Positions 28,471 to 38,773 are shown, counted from the stretch's first letter. The stretch is DNA of 64,000 nt from Candidatus Babelota bacterium (GCA_003963225.1 RXKB01000016.1:1-64000); one strand, 5' to 3'. The notes: a model not told the origin generated them from the sequence alone. Numbers and translations: made by a program.

Positions 28471-29394
28471 ATGAATAAAGTAAAAAAATTAACTATTTTT
28501 AATACACTATTATGCATATTAATTGGCTCACAAGCGCTTGTGCTCGCCGAATCTACCAATTTTCCACCAATTGACCCTCGGTTACAAGAACTGTACCAAG
28601 AGCTGCAACAAGAAGAAGATGCCGTGCTTAAAAAATTTAAAGCTGCATACCCAAATGTGCCAGAAGCTGTGTGGCAGCGGTATTATGAGTTGCCAAAAGA
28701 AGGGTTTGCAGCCATCAAAAAAGAGTACGCAGGAACACCTGCATGTAATGGATTGCCAGAAAATGTTAATTGGTGGTGGTCAGAAAAGCGGTATGGCATT
28801 TTTTTAGAACAGTACACGCAATGTGCAGCGGAACGCAACGGTATTGACCCTACAAAAATTAATATTTTATATGATTATAATGATAATAAAAGGTTTGAAA
28901 ATTATAAAAATACGTATGTAGGTTCTTGCGGATTTGATTATTTTCCCAAAAAAGTCGGGTCGTATTATGTGCTTGCAACAGAACATAAAATAGAACGTCC
29001 GCATTTATTAGTTAATAAAGATGTATTTTATAGAAATAGAGGAGACAGTCAATTATATCATAACTTCATGAATAACACTATGATTGACCAAAACATCGCT
29101 CAAATAAGCAATAGTTCTAACCAGTATGATTTTTTACATTATGTAGTTAAACGGTATTATGGCCAAGAAGCGTTAAATCAAGAGCAGTTTAAAAAATTAA
29201 AACAAGAATGGTCGGATGTACACAACAACAATAGCTATGTTATAGCAACCATGAACTCTGAAGATGTTATGCACAGAGTGATACAGTACGCAAGTCAAGA
29301 AAAGCAACCAGTTTTTTCTGAAAGTGACGCGAAACGGGATTGGAAAAAAATATTGGCGTACGTATTGAAAATAAAAAAGATACTGCATGGATAA
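28471..29394 (+). CDS. Exported protein, degenerate paralogue of the metalloprotease
   Basis: A 307-residue protein with a clear signal peptide (TLLCILIGSQALVLA, cleavage before EST). The layout of an early Gln/Glu helix (LYQELQQEEDAVLKKF), then FLEQYTQCAAERNGIDPTKINILYD, resembles the metalloprotease at 52492-53472 (ELEQQLRQEEQDA, then LYTAQYANMLGIKPGVIKAVY). The HExxH motif of that protein has no counterpart here, so this paralogue is probably not a protease. Other features are WWWSEKR and two Cys-containing segments. GAGAAGA precedes the ATG. Confidence 0.72.
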   Translation: MNKVKKLTIFNTLLCILIGSQALVLAESTNFPPIDPRLQELYQELQQEEDAVLKKFKAAYPNVPEAVWQRYYELPKEGFAAIKKEYAGTPACNGLPENVNWWWSEKRYGIFLEQYTQCAAERNGIDPTKINILYDYNDNKRFENYKNTYVGSCGFDYFPKKVGSYYVLATEHKIERPHLLVNKDVFYRNRGDSQLYHNFMNNTMIDQNIAQISNSSNQYDFLHYVVKRYYGQEALNQEQFKKLKQEWSDVHNNNSYVIATMNSEDVMHRVIQYASQEKQPVFSESDAKRDWKKILAYVLKIKKILHG

Positions 29395-29484
29395 AACTGA
29401 TTTTATAGTAAAAATATTAATTGGCATAGCTTTTTTTTAGGCATCTATTACTATTGATAGTATTTACAAAAATGTACAAAATCT

Positions 29485-31443
29485 ATGTATGCTCAAGTTT
29501 TATTATGCAACGGTTATAAAAAACCGCTTTGGTATGGATGCAATAATACGCATGGCCTGCAAAAAGGTAGTTTGGTTAAGGTACCACTGCGTACGCAAAC
29601 GGTTGTTGGGATAGTACTCAGCTTAAGCAAAGCAAAACCATTTGTGCAAGGTTCCATTAAGGATATTTTGGGTGTTGAGCTATTGCCAGATGATCCTTTT
29701 TACCTTTCTTTTGTGTATCAGTTGGCGCAGTATTATGCGCTTGACACACTTTTTTTTATTAAACGTATTCAGCATTTTTTACATGAAAAAGCAGCAATTA
29801 CTCTTAATGTTGATGCAGAGCAGAATTATGCAGTGCAAATGCCTTTGTTAACAGCACAGCAAGAAAAAGTGTGTGCTTTTTTACGTCCGTATATCATCAA
29901 TCAACAACACGTGGTTACCTTGTTGCATGGGGTTACCGGATCTGGTAAAACGGAAGTATACAAACAATGCATTATAACAGCGCAAGAGCAACATAAAACA
30001 GTAATTTTGTTGCTGCCGGAAGTAACGCTTGCTATTGAGTTTGAATATCGGTTGCGTATGCAAATGGCAAATAAAGCTGCTATTTATGGATTCCATTCAG
30101 GAAAAACAGCTAAACAAAAACAAGAAATTTGGCAGCAGTTGCAAGCAAAAAAACCTATAGTCATTATTGGTGTGCATCTGCCTATTTTATTGCCTATTTC
30201 CAATTTGGGTCTTATTATTATTGACGAAGAGCATGACCACGGATTTCAAGAAAAAAAACATCCCAAAATAAACTCAAAAGAAGCAGCAATTGTACGCGCA
30301 AAGATGATGAGTATTCCGATATTGCTTGGTTCTGCAACGCCGTGTGTGCGGTCATTATATGCAGTTAAACAAGGGAAATGGAAATTTTTTCAGCTTACGG
30401 AAAGGTTTGGCGGTGCTTTTCCCCAAGTGCAGGTAGTTTCTTTAAAAGAACAAAAAGAAAGAAGAAAGCATTTTTGGATAACTAACCAATTAAAAGAAGC
30501 AATTGCATTGCGATTGGCAAAAAAAGAACAGTCTATTTTGTTTTTAAACAGACGGGGGGTCAGTTTTTTTGTCCAGTGCAAACAGTGTGCGTACGTATGC
30601 ATATGTAATGCGTGTTCGGTAAGTTTGACGTTGCACGAACATAATATATTAAAATGCCATTATTGTGGATTTTCTATGGCTATTCCTACCAATTGTGCTG
30701 GTTGCAAAACACAAAAAGCAGATTGGCTTAAAAAGGGGATTGGCACCCAGCAGGCAGTAACTATTTTGCAAGATATGTTTCCACAGGCTGTTATTGCACG
30801 TGCAGATATGGACACCACCAGCAAAAAAAAAGAGTGGCAAAATACTGTAGAACGTATAAAAAATGGCAGCATAGATATTATTGTTGGCACACAAACAGTG
30901 ACCAAAGGGTACCATTTTCCTAAAGTGACACTTGTTGGTGTTATTTGGGCAGATATGCAGTTGCATTTTCCCACGTTTAATGCAACAGAAATAGCAACGC
31001 AACAGCTTATTCAAGTTGCAGGAAGAGCAGGCAGAGCCTCAACAGACAGTCAAGTCATTGTGCAGATGATGGATGAGCATCCTATTACCACATTTTTGCA
31101 CGAAGTAAATTATGTACATTTTTTTGCGCAAGAGATCGAAAATAGAAAAGCGCTTTTGTACCCACCTGCAGGTGTTTTGGTTGAAATAGAACTAAAACAT
31201 GCAGCTGAAATTGTTATAGAACAAGAGTCTCATGCGCTTGCACAAAACCTAAATTATTATAGTAAACAATATAAAGGTATGTATATTTTGGGACCAGTAA
31301 AGAATATGGTTCATAAAATACAACATATAGAAAGTCGTGTTATCTTTATAAAAGGTGCATCGCTTATAGAAGCAATACACCTTTATAATCACATTGAAAA
31401 GCATTTATACGCATCGCGCTTATTTTTTACCCCGTTTTGGTAA
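29485..31443 (+). CDS. priA: Primosomal helicase PriA
   Basis: PriA restarts stalled replication forks by loading the replicative helicase. The 652-residue protein has Walker A GVTGSGKT (149-156), Walker B DEEH (about 247-250), the zinc-binding Cys pairs CKQC, CNAC, CHYC and CAGC, and the conserved GTQ and RAGR motifs. The N-terminal DNA-binding region is somewhat shorter than in E. coli (732 residues). No Shine-Dalgarno is visible before the ATG. It converges on the exported-protein gene at 31452 with eight bases between. Confidence 0.96.
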   Translation: MYAQVLLCNGYKKPLWYGCNNTHGLQKGSLVKVPLRTQTVVGIVLSLSKAKPFVQGSIKDILGVELLPDDPFYLSFVYQLAQYYALDTLFFIKRIQHFLHEKAAITLNVDAEQNYAVQMPLLTAQQEKVCAFLRPYIINQQHVVTLLHGVTGSGKTEVYKQCIITAQEQHKTVILLLPEVTLAIEFEYRLRMQMANKAAIYGFHSGKTAKQKQEIWQQLQAKKPIVIIGVHLPILLPISNLGLIIIDEEHDHGFQEKKHPKINSKEAAIVRAKMMSIPILLGSATPCVRSLYAVKQGKWKFFQLTERFGGAFPQVQVVSLKEQKERRKHFWITNQLKEAIALRLAKKEQSILFLNRRGVSFFVQCKQCAYVCICNACSVSLTLHEHNILKCHYCGFSMAIPTNCAGCKTQKADWLKKGIGTQQAVTILQDMFPQAVIARADMDTTSKKKEWQNTVERIKNGSIDIIVGTQTVTKGYHFPKVTLVGVIWADMQLHFPTFNATEIATQQLIQVAGRAGRASTDSQVIVQMMDEHPITTFLHEVNYVHFFAQEIENRKALLYPPAGVLVEIELKHAAEIVIEQESHALAQNLNYYSKQYKGMYILGPVKNMVHKIQHIESRVIFIKGASLIEAIHLYNHIEKHLYASRLFFTPFW

Positions 31444-31451
31444 TATATTCT

Positions 31452-32480
31452 TTAATCTTTTTTTATCTTATCAGGTGAAAATAATGTAAATAATGACCAG
31501 CAGCTAACGTTGTCATTATTATTATACAGGCTAGCAATATACTCATCTACTGTTCGATTGAACGTAGTAGCTTGTTGATCTTGCTCACGACTGTAAGCAC
31601 TTTGAGTTAAATCTGTATTCTCTGTATATTTCCAAAACATAATCCAACAATTATTTAAGACTGTTAACAGGTCATTATTTTCAACGGGATGATGATTTGT
31701 ACTATTATAAGCCGCAATGAGTCTCTGAAGAGCGTCTTTTATTGTATTAAATGGAAGAGAGTTTTTATTTTTTTTGTCTTTTTTGTCTATTAATACAGCA
31801 AGTGCAGGAATAATTGTTTTTTGAATAATTTCTTTAAAATTTGGATTTAAAAAAATATTTATAAACTGTTCGTACAATGCGTTAAGTCTAGAGATGTGTA
31901 CCTCTATTGAATTATTTTCATTGTTATTGGGTAGTAAACTGTTGCATGTGTTGCTTGGTACTAGCGGAAGCACAATACTATTAAATATTTTTTTCCATGA
32001 TAATTCAGCATTATTATTATAATATTTAATTGGTGTTTGTTGCATTATTGTCAATATGTTCAACAGTTCATTAGAATATAGCTCATGCCGCCTTATTTGT
32101 TCACGATAAGCTTGATTTTTTACGATTTGGTTTATGTTTTCTGGTGTGACTACTGGTATTAACTTTTTAGTATGTTCTTCAGTGTGTTGGTATGCATTAT
32201 ATAAATACGTCTTATATGGGTAGCTATCTAAAAATCTAAGAAGAGAACTAAGTTTTATGTTGCTTTCATAAGTTAGATTATACGTTTTTACAAAAGCTAC
32301 TGTTATTTCATCTTCTTTTATTTGCGCAGCGTGATCGTATCTGTTTTCATTGTTAGAAGCGCATTGTTCTGATGTTGTGCTGAGTGCATTTGCAGATAAG
32401 TAGTATTTTTGCTGATCTATTTTCTCCATTGTGTGTGTGTTAAAAATATGAGTTAAGCATATTAAAATCATAAACAACAT
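31452..32480 (-). CDS. Exported protein of unknown function
   Basis: A 342-residue protein with a strong Shine-Dalgarno (AAGGAG), a short signal peptide (MLFMILICLTHIFNTHT) and then MEK, the recurrent Met-Glu junction. The mature part is hydrophilic and helical, with an Asn-rich stretch in the middle (NNNENNS). The segment LNNCWIMFWKYTEN resembles one in the protein at 4342-5232. No catalytic motif was recognised. Confidence 0.7.
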   Translation of the reverse strand: MLFMILICLTHIFNTHTMEKIDQQKYYLSANALSTTSEQCASNNENRYDHAAQIKEDEITVAFVKTYNLTYESNIKLSSLLRFLDSYPYKTYLYNAYQHTEEHTKKLIPVVTPENINQIVKNQAYREQIRRHELYSNELLNILTIMQQTPIKYYNNNAELSWKKIFNSIVLPLVPSNTCNSLLPNNNENNSIEVHISRLNALYEQFINIFLNPNFKEIIQKTIIPALAVLIDKKDKKNKNSLPFNTIKDALQRLIAAYNSTNHHPVENNDLLTVLNNCWIMFWKYTENTDLTQSAYSREQDQQATTFNRTVDEYIASLYNNNDNVSCWSLFTLFSPDKIKKD

Positions 32481-32565
32481 AGTTTCTCCTTGTTTTTGGT
32501 ACTATTACGCTTATTTGTATAATATTTTTTTTAAAATAAAGCTAGAGATTTTTTGTGTTTCAGTA

Positions 32566-33108
32566 TTATGTAAAAAAATATGTTTTATAATGGAGTAGTT
32601 CATTAATAGATTCACGTATGTCATCGCAAGCCCTATGGGCTTCTTTTTTAGTAAAAAAAGCTTGCGGATTATCTTGGTACCAGGCTCGTACCATCTGTTT
32701 TATGGCGCTAACATCAATCATGCGATAATGCAAATACGCATAGGTTAACGGTAAATATTTTTGCACAAATAATCTGTCTTGCCAAATAGAGTTTCCTGCT
32801 AATATAAAACTATTTTTGGGGCCATATTTGCTTGCAAAAAGAGCAAGTTGTGTGTCAATTTCTTGTAATGATATTGTTGATTTTTGTACTAAATCAACAA
32901 GCCCCGTTTTGGTATGCTGTTCTTTTACCCATCGGTCCATTAAAGAAAGCACGTGATCTTTTTGGAAAGGAATGGCATGAAATAAGGGAGAAAGCTCTTT
33001 CGTAGCTGTTGGATCAGTTACTAATGCTGCAACTTCTACAATATGATCTGTTTCAATATTAAGACCGGTCATTTCTAAATCAAGCCAAAAAAGATTGTGT
33101 GTTTCCAT
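32566..33108 (-). CDS. orn: Oligoribonuclease
   Basis: A DEDDh 3'-to-5' exonuclease that degrades the shortest RNA fragments, including linear di-GMP. The 180-residue protein is full length and starts with FWLDLEMTGL (first acidic pair), followed by ILAGNSIWQDRLF, the YRMIDVS motif and HRACDDIRESI with the catalytic His and Asp. GGAG lies five bases before the ATG. An extended -10 element is about 35 bases upstream. Confidence 0.96.
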   Translation of the reverse strand: METHNLFWLDLEMTGLNIETDHIVEVAALVTDPTATKELSPLFHAIPFQKDHVLSLMDRWVKEQHTKTGLVDLVQKSTISLQEIDTQLALFASKYGPKNSFILAGNSIWQDRLFVQKYLPLTYAYLHYRMIDVSAIKQMVRAWYQDNPQAFFTKKEAHRACDDIRESINELLHYKTYFFT

Positions 33109-33144
33109 ATAGCTCCATAGTAAATAAGTACTATTTATAAAAAT

Positions 33145-33153
33145 AGTATACCA
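33145..33153 (-). promoter_or_regulatory. Extended -10 element upstream of orn
   Basis: TGGTATACT on the minus strand, about 35 bases before the orn ATG. It is identical to the element before the SufU-like gene at 16840-16848. No well-spaced -35 box is evident. Confidence 0.4.
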
Positions 33154-33314
33154 TATTTTTGGTTAAAATTTTTTTTCAAAATAATTTATAAAATATATTG
33201 ATTTTATGTTGCAATAATACATAATTAAACTATACGTTAATTTTATTTTATGTTTTGAAAATAAATATTATTTACATAAATAATTAGGTTAGAAAATATT
33301 GGGGAGTCTTTTTT

Positions 33315-34844
33315 ATGGTAATTGGGTTACAAAAGATGAAGATTCCCTTTTTCATGGTAATAATTTGTATAATTCAATCTTTGCGTGTTGTAGCTACGGA
33401 ACCATTGCTTATGGAACAGTTTCGATATTCACGTATAAAAAATAAAACATTTAGTTCGGATACTGATCTTGTGTCTGAAAACAATAATCCAAAAAATTAT
33501 ATTGATATTTACTTTACTCCATTAAATAATGATATTTTTGCTTGTTGTGGAGATATACAATGGGTAAAAAAAAATAATAATGGTATTAATGATATTATGG
33601 AAAAAACATTTGACGAAAACACAGGAGAGAGTAATAAATTAAAAAAAGTAGAGTGCACAGAAACATTATCCACGCTGTCTAGTATTTGTTACGTGATTAA
33701 TCATAGGCAAATGTCATGTTCTTTTTTTAAAAATTGCATGATTGCTGTTGATAAGGGTAATGATTTTGTACTACCTTGTCTAAAATCTAATGATCTTCTT
33801 AAAAACATATTTAGCTATTTATCGTTAGTTGATGTAGTAAATGTGTTTTCAATTACAAAAATTAATAGTGCTTTTTTTAGGCGTGCGCTTTTAATGCCCG
33901 AAGAAATGAATTGTAATCAAGATGCTATAATAGATATTATTCAGCAAATGTGCTCGTCAAAACAATATACACAGTCTTGTTATATATTATCAGTGAGCAT
34001 ATTTAAGTTTCAGTGTTCTATTACAAAAAGTCATTGGGCAATTAAATTATTTATTAATTCTAATAATGATTGTCCTTTTGTGTTAGAAAATGGCTATGTC
34101 AAATACCGTTCTAATCAACCATGTAATGAAAATGAATATGAACAATTAGTAAAGGCTTGCTTTCCACAACGTTTAGCACATTTAGCTTTATTTTATTTTA
34201 AAGCCTTACAGAATGTAAAAAAATTAAAAAATACAAGCGATATTACTAATGAAATTGAGCGTGAAGATTTTGAAAATAGTATGTGCTTTGAAGTGTTTTT
34301 TCAATGTGTTTTGTCATTAAGTCTTTCCCAAAAGCAATCGGTAGCGTTGTTATTATGCAAGTTGCTAAAACGTGATATAGAAATAGGGCTTATTGATCTT
34401 GATGAAGGTTTTTTGATAACAAAAGAATATATTAATAAAATAAAAGAGGATCAGTTATCTGCAGAGCGACAAGAAGAACGTATAAGAAATTTACAATGTA
34501 CATTAGAAGAAAGTAATAAAAAATTTGCGTTAGAGTTACAAGATCAACTTAAAAAACTTGAAGAGGCAAAAGTATTATATGAACAAAGGGTACAACAGCT
34601 AACCAAAGAATATGGAGATCAATGTTCTAGATTCATAGACGACAATAACAGACAAATACAAAAAATAGAAGAGTTAAACAAAGAAAACAAGATACATAAA
34701 GAGCATAATGAACGTTTATTAAAAAAAATAGATGAACAGGAAAAATTAATAAAAATAGGCGCTTGTGCTGTTGGGACCTTTTTGCTTGTGTGGCTTGTCT
34801 TGAATAATAATATGTTCAAAAGCCTTTTATTTTACCATTTTTAG
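33315..34844 (+). CDS. Exported F-box-like protein with coiled coil and C-terminal anchor
   Basis: A 509-residue protein. An N-terminal signal (KIPFFMVIICIIQSLRVVA) is followed by an acidic region. At about 155-191 lies the best F-box-like segment in the window (CLKSNDLLKNIFSYLSLVDVV, then FSITKINSAFFRRAL). A long coiled coil (about 385-475) and a C-terminal membrane segment (IGACAVGTFLLVWLVL, about 480-498) complete it. Signal, coiled coil and tail anchor recur at 40462-42607 and 42646-45195. A GGGAG precedes the ATG. In eukaryotes F-box domains recruit substrates to SCF ubiquitin ligases, so a host-directed role is conceivable but unproven. Confidence 0.72.
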   Translation: MVIGLQKMKIPFFMVIICIIQSLRVVATEPLLMEQFRYSRIKNKTFSSDTDLVSENNNPKNYIDIYFTPLNNDIFACCGDIQWVKKNNNGINDIMEKTFDENTGESNKLKKVECTETLSTLSSICYVINHRQMSCSFFKNCMIAVDKGNDFVLPCLKSNDLLKNIFSYLSLVDVVNVFSITKINSAFFRRALLMPEEMNCNQDAIIDIIQQMCSSKQYTQSCYILSVSIFKFQCSITKSHWAIKLFINSNNDCPFVLENGYVKYRSNQPCNENEYEQLVKACFPQRLAHLALFYFKALQNVKKLKNTSDITNEIEREDFENSMCFEVFFQCVLSLSLSQKQSVALLLCKLLKRDIEIGLIDLDEGFLITKEYINKIKEDQLSAERQEERIRNLQCTLEESNKKFALELQDQLKKLEEAKVLYEQRVQQLTKEYGDQCSRFIDDNNRQIQKIEELNKENKIHKEHNERLLKKIDEQEKLIKIGACAVGTFLLVWLVLNNNMFKSLLFYHF

Positions 34845-34910
34845 TTGGATTAATAATCAAACCTGGTACTATATTTTGTATGCTGTTTGCTTGAAAAAGT
34901 AGGGATTTGT

Positions 34911-37181
34911 ATGGTTGATTATCAAACTAAAAAAAATAGTTTTTTTGTTACAAAAAAAACATATGGTAGACACGCCAAAATGCGTGTTGGTGTTTTGATG
35001 GGAGGGAGGTCTCCTGAAAATGAAGTTTCATTTAATTCAGGCAGAACCGTGTGTGATCATTTGGATACCAATCTGTATGATATTGTTCCTATTTATCAAG
35101 CAATCAAAGGGAATCTGTATATATTGCCGTGGTACTTTTTGCATCGAGGCAAAACAACAGATTTTGAGCATCGGCTAGAAAAAGATGCGTCTTCTATTAC
35201 ATGGGATGCTTTAAAAAATACAATAGATTTTATGTACATTGCAACGCATGGTAATTACGCAGAAGATGGCACATTGCAAGGTTTTTTAGAACTTTTGGGT
35301 ATACCATATTTGGGTGCCGGTATTTTTGCAAGCGCTTTGCGAATGGACAAAATTGCGCATAAAACAGTTTTGCAACACGCTGGTATTCTGGTGCCACGAT
35401 TTATGCCATTGTACCCCGCAGATCTTGCAGATAAAAATAATCTGAAAAATACCATTATTAATCGTTTGGCAACCTGTGGTATTGGTTTTGCTTGTGTAAT
35501 TAAACCGTACAATCAAGGTTCAAGCATTGGCGTTTCTGTTGCGCATACTATTGATCAGCTTATTGCAGGTGTGTATCAAGCAGCAACGGTGACAGGTAAA
35601 CTACAAGCAGTAGTTATTGAAGAATATATTTTAGGCATGGAATTTTCATGCATCACGCTTGTTGATAATGAAAAAAAAGTATATTTGCCACTGCCACCCA
35701 CAGAAATTGTAAAAGAATCTCATGCTGATTTATATGATTATGAACAAAAATACATGCCCGGGCGTGGAACAAAATATACCCCTGCTCGTTGCGGCCAGGA
35801 ATACATAACAAAAATACAAGAAACATGTGTGCGTGTTATGCAAATAATGGATTTTTGTACCATTTCTCGTATTGATGGTTTTTTAACAACAGAAGGGGAT
35901 GTGTATATTTTTGATCCCAACTCTCTTTCTGGTATGGGGCCTGCAAGTTTTTTATTTTTGCAAGCAGCAGAAATAAATATGGGGCATAGGCAGCTTATAA
36001 ACCATTTAATACAATCAGAGCTAATCCATTATGGTATAGGTATTAACCGTGAGAACGATCATATGAATCAACAGATAAAAAAACAAAAAGTACGTGTTGT
36101 AGTTTTAATGGGCGGCTCTAGCAACGAAAAAGAAACATCATTAGAATCTGGTCGTAATGTAGTGTACAAACTCTCAACAGAAAAATACGATGTTATACCA
36201 TTATTTGTTTCGCAAGAGCATGAGCTATATCGTTTGGAGCATTCACTTTTAGTTCGTAATTCAACAAAAGAAATACAGGCTTTGTTAAAAAAAGAAATGC
36301 AGGTATTGTGGCATGATTTGCCAAGAATAGCAGATTTTGTATTTATTGCATTGCATGGTGGAATTGGCGAAAACGGTTCAGTTCAAGGGGCGCTTGAAAT
36401 GCTAAATATGCCTTACAATGGGTCCTCTGTTTTTGCAAGTAGTTTATGTATGGACAAATATAAAGCTAATACGTTGCTTGGGCAGCATGACATTGACGTG
36501 CCGTTACATATGCTTGTAGAAAAACATACTTGGGAGGTTGATGCCAAAAAGGTTGTAGCTGCAATACTAAAAAAGTTTATTTTTCCTATTATTGTAAAAC
36601 CAAGTGATGATGGTTGCAGCGTCATGATACAAAAAGTTGAAGCAGAAGCTGATATATATATTGCATTAGAAACTATCTTTAATTCTGGTAAAACAACTGC
36701 ATTAGTTGAAGAATTCATTATAGGAATAGAGCTAACGGTTGGTGTGCTAGGAAATGAACAACCAATGGTATTACCTGCATCACAATGTATTAGCAAAGCG
36801 GCTATACTTACTATGGAAGAAAAATTTTTACCGGGCGCTGGTGAAAATCAGACCCCTGCTTTAATTTCACCAGAAGCAAAGCTGCTGGTTGCGCAAGTGA
36901 TAGCAAAAACGTATCAGGTAACCCAGTGCAAAGGGTATGCGCGTATTGATTGTTTTTATCAAACTGCTCAGCAAAGCAGTACACAAAAAGAGCGAGTGGT
37001 AATTTTAGAAATAAACACCCTTCCAGCATTGACACCGGCTACTTGTTTGTTTCATCAAGCAGCAGAGGTTGGTATAAAACCGGCAGAGCTTCTTGACCAT
37101 ATTATTAATTATGGTTTGCAGCTTCATGTGTCAATTAGCCAAAATCAATATGCTGATGTGACAGAGTGTATTAATATATGA
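34911..37181 (+). CDS. ddl: Tandem fusion of two D-alanine-D-alanine ligase modules
   Basis: Ddl joins two D-Ala for peptidoglycan precursors using an ATP-grasp fold. This 756-residue protein holds two complete copies. Module 1 (from about residue 24) has MGGRSPENEVSFNSG, KPYNQGSSIG, RIDG and DPNSLSGMG. Module 2 (from about 393) has MGGSSNEKETSLESG, KPSDDGCSVM, RIDC and EINTLPALT. A single Ddl has 300-370 residues. Module 2 keeps the canonical Glu and Asn of the metal site. Module 1 has Asp in place of that Glu and a changed ENT-P motif. I prefer the ATG at 34911 (TAGGGA upstream); ATG 34980 would begin directly at module 1. Confidence 0.93.
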   Translation: MVDYQTKKNSFFVTKKTYGRHAKMRVGVLMGGRSPENEVSFNSGRTVCDHLDTNLYDIVPIYQAIKGNLYILPWYFLHRGKTTDFEHRLEKDASSITWDALKNTIDFMYIATHGNYAEDGTLQGFLELLGIPYLGAGIFASALRMDKIAHKTVLQHAGILVPRFMPLYPADLADKNNLKNTIINRLATCGIGFACVIKPYNQGSSIGVSVAHTIDQLIAGVYQAATVTGKLQAVVIEEYILGMEFSCITLVDNEKKVYLPLPPTEIVKESHADLYDYEQKYMPGRGTKYTPARCGQEYITKIQETCVRVMQIMDFCTISRIDGFLTTEGDVYIFDPNSLSGMGPASFLFLQAAEINMGHRQLINHLIQSELIHYGIGINRENDHMNQQIKKQKVRVVVLMGGSSNEKETSLESGRNVVYKLSTEKYDVIPLFVSQEHELYRLEHSLLVRNSTKEIQALLKKEMQVLWHDLPRIADFVFIALHGGIGENGSVQGALEMLNMPYNGSSVFASSLCMDKYKANTLLGQHDIDVPLHMLVEKHTWEVDAKKVVAAILKKFIFPIIVKPSDDGCSVMIQKVEAEADIYIALETIFNSGKTTALVEEFIIGIELTVGVLGNEQPMVLPASQCISKAAILTMEEKFLPGAGENQTPALISPEAKLLVAQVIAKTYQVTQCKGYARIDCFYQTAQQSSTQKERVVILEINTLPALTPATCLFHQAAEVGIKPAELLDHIINYGLQLHVSISQNQYADVTECINI

Positions 37182-37282
37182 AATTGACAACTGTTTAATA
37201 GTCTTACAAAAATTGCAATATATAGATAAAAAATATATCATGTACACTAAACTCAGTTTTTACATCGCATCAAGGAATACCA

Positions 37283-38773
37283 ATGATTATTTTTTTTATT
37301 TTGCTATTGGAAAGTGCTTTAGTCACTGCATGTTCATATCAAATAAGTAATTCAAAAAATCCATTAACGTTGGAGCAAGTAAAACAACAGTTAATCGATT
37401 TAAAAACACAAAATCCTTTTTTTAAAAAAAAAGCTTTTACAGTTGAACCTAATACCAAAAAAAGCCTTTTATTAGAAAGGGGTTTAAATCAATACCTTCG
37501 ATGGCAAGAGTATCAAGAAAATCCCAAAAGTCCTGTACATGGTGCTTATATAAAATACAAAACACAAAAATATGCTTTGCAAATACTAGCATTAATTTTA
37601 CAGGCTCCCGCGTTAGATACAGAAATATGGTATCATGATCAAAGTCCTATTAACAGACTTTGTATGCCTATACAAAAATGGACCGGGTATAGGTTATTTA
37701 AAGCGCAATGGCCAATGAAAGAGCTAATTGTAAACACATGGCAAGATCTATATAGTAAAATAATTACTTTTGATAATAAGTATTCAGATAGGTTATTTAA
37801 CTGCCAAGATGCTATAAGTATTTCTTTTTTATGTGCGTTTTTAGCAGATATTGCTTATAAAAGACCGTTTAATTATATCACGCTACATTTTAGTTTATTG
37901 CAAGAACTATTTACTAAATCTACACAAGATCATAACAATTTATTTTTTTGGTTAGTAAGTCAGTATAAAGAGCCTATTGCTGGGGCGATAGATTTTGACC
38001 GTTTAAAAAAATGGTATGGCAATAAACAAAACTATATGTACCCTATTTTTAATAAAAAAGGAACTGTTGGTATAAGTTTAATTATACGTTCTTACTGCGA
38101 AAGGAAAGGGCCAGTTGGATTTGGCCGTGAAGTATCTACTGTACATAATAATTTTTACAAAACATTAACAGATACTATTTTTCATGACATACTTCATTTT
38201 CGTGTGCCTCTCAGGCTTAATCTTGGGCTTGAAGAACCAAAACAAGCAGAGATTTTATGTAAGCTAATTACCATAAATATTGTAGATTGCTTAACCAAAG
38301 AATATAAAACAGCATTGTATTTTTGCAATAAAGCGCAACAACAGGATGCATTAAAATGTATCTTATCTTTATTTTTTTTTACACATGAATGTAATCTTTC
38401 TTCAAATGTTTATGCAAGTATGTACAAACCATATACAATAGAAAGAGCAGTAAAAGAGCATTTTATGTTTGAAAATGGTAGTATTACTAATTCTGTTGAA
38501 ACTTTTTTTCAAGCTGTTGATATGCTTTATTTGTATGCAAAAGCGTATCCAAAAGAACTTGGTGACTGTATGACAACTTGTGGTATAGAATTTAAAGATG
38601 GTCGACTATGTAATATTAATTCTTCTGGAGACTGGTCCCTTGAAGATAAAATTGCTGTGTGTTTGATAATACAATTAAAAAAATGTATGGTTGATGCGTT
38701 TAACTTGTTTCATAAAAAATATGCTGAACAATATAAAAATACATTGCCTTTGGATCCGGCATTAATTATATAA
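37283..38773 (+). CDS. Exported, possibly lipid-modified, FHD-x-x-H family protein
   Basis: A 496-residue protein with AAGGAA before the ATG. The N-terminus (IIFFILLLESALVTAC) carries a lipobox-like VTAC, so it may be a lipoprotein. It shares with 38918-40465 and 1873-3453 the segment ending in a buried FHD-x-x-H (FHDILHF), preceded by a GPVGFG turn and a HNN motif, and followed by FFTHE. The spacing between the motifs is similar in all three. Function unknown. It forms a tandem pair with the next gene. Confidence 0.75.
   Translation: MIIFFILLLESALVTACSYQISNSKNPLTLEQVKQQLIDLKTQNPFFKKKAFTVEPNTKKSLLLERGLNQYLRWQEYQENPKSPVHGAYIKYKTQKYALQILALILQAPALDTEIWYHDQSPINRLCMPIQKWTGYRLFKAQWPMKELIVNTWQDLYSKIITFDNKYSDRLFNCQDAISISFLCAFLADIAYKRPFNYITLHFSLLQELFTKSTQDHNNLFFWLVSQYKEPIAGAIDFDRLKKWYGNKQNYMYPIFNKKGTVGISLIIRSYCERKGPVGFGREVSTVHNNFYKTLTDTIFHDILHFRVPLRLNLGLEEPKQAEILCKLITINIVDCLTKEYKTALYFCNKAQQQDALKCILSLFFFTHECNLSSNVYASMYKPYTIERAVKEHFMFENGSITNSVETFFQAVDMLYLYAKAYPKELGDCMTTCGIEFKDGRLCNINSSGDWSLEDKIAVCLIIQLKKCMVDAFNLFHKKYAEQYKNTLPLDPALII

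Noticed and set aside
30649..31014. Frames of 104 and 121 codons antisense to priA
   Set aside because: They are shadows of the priA coding sequence and have no independent support.
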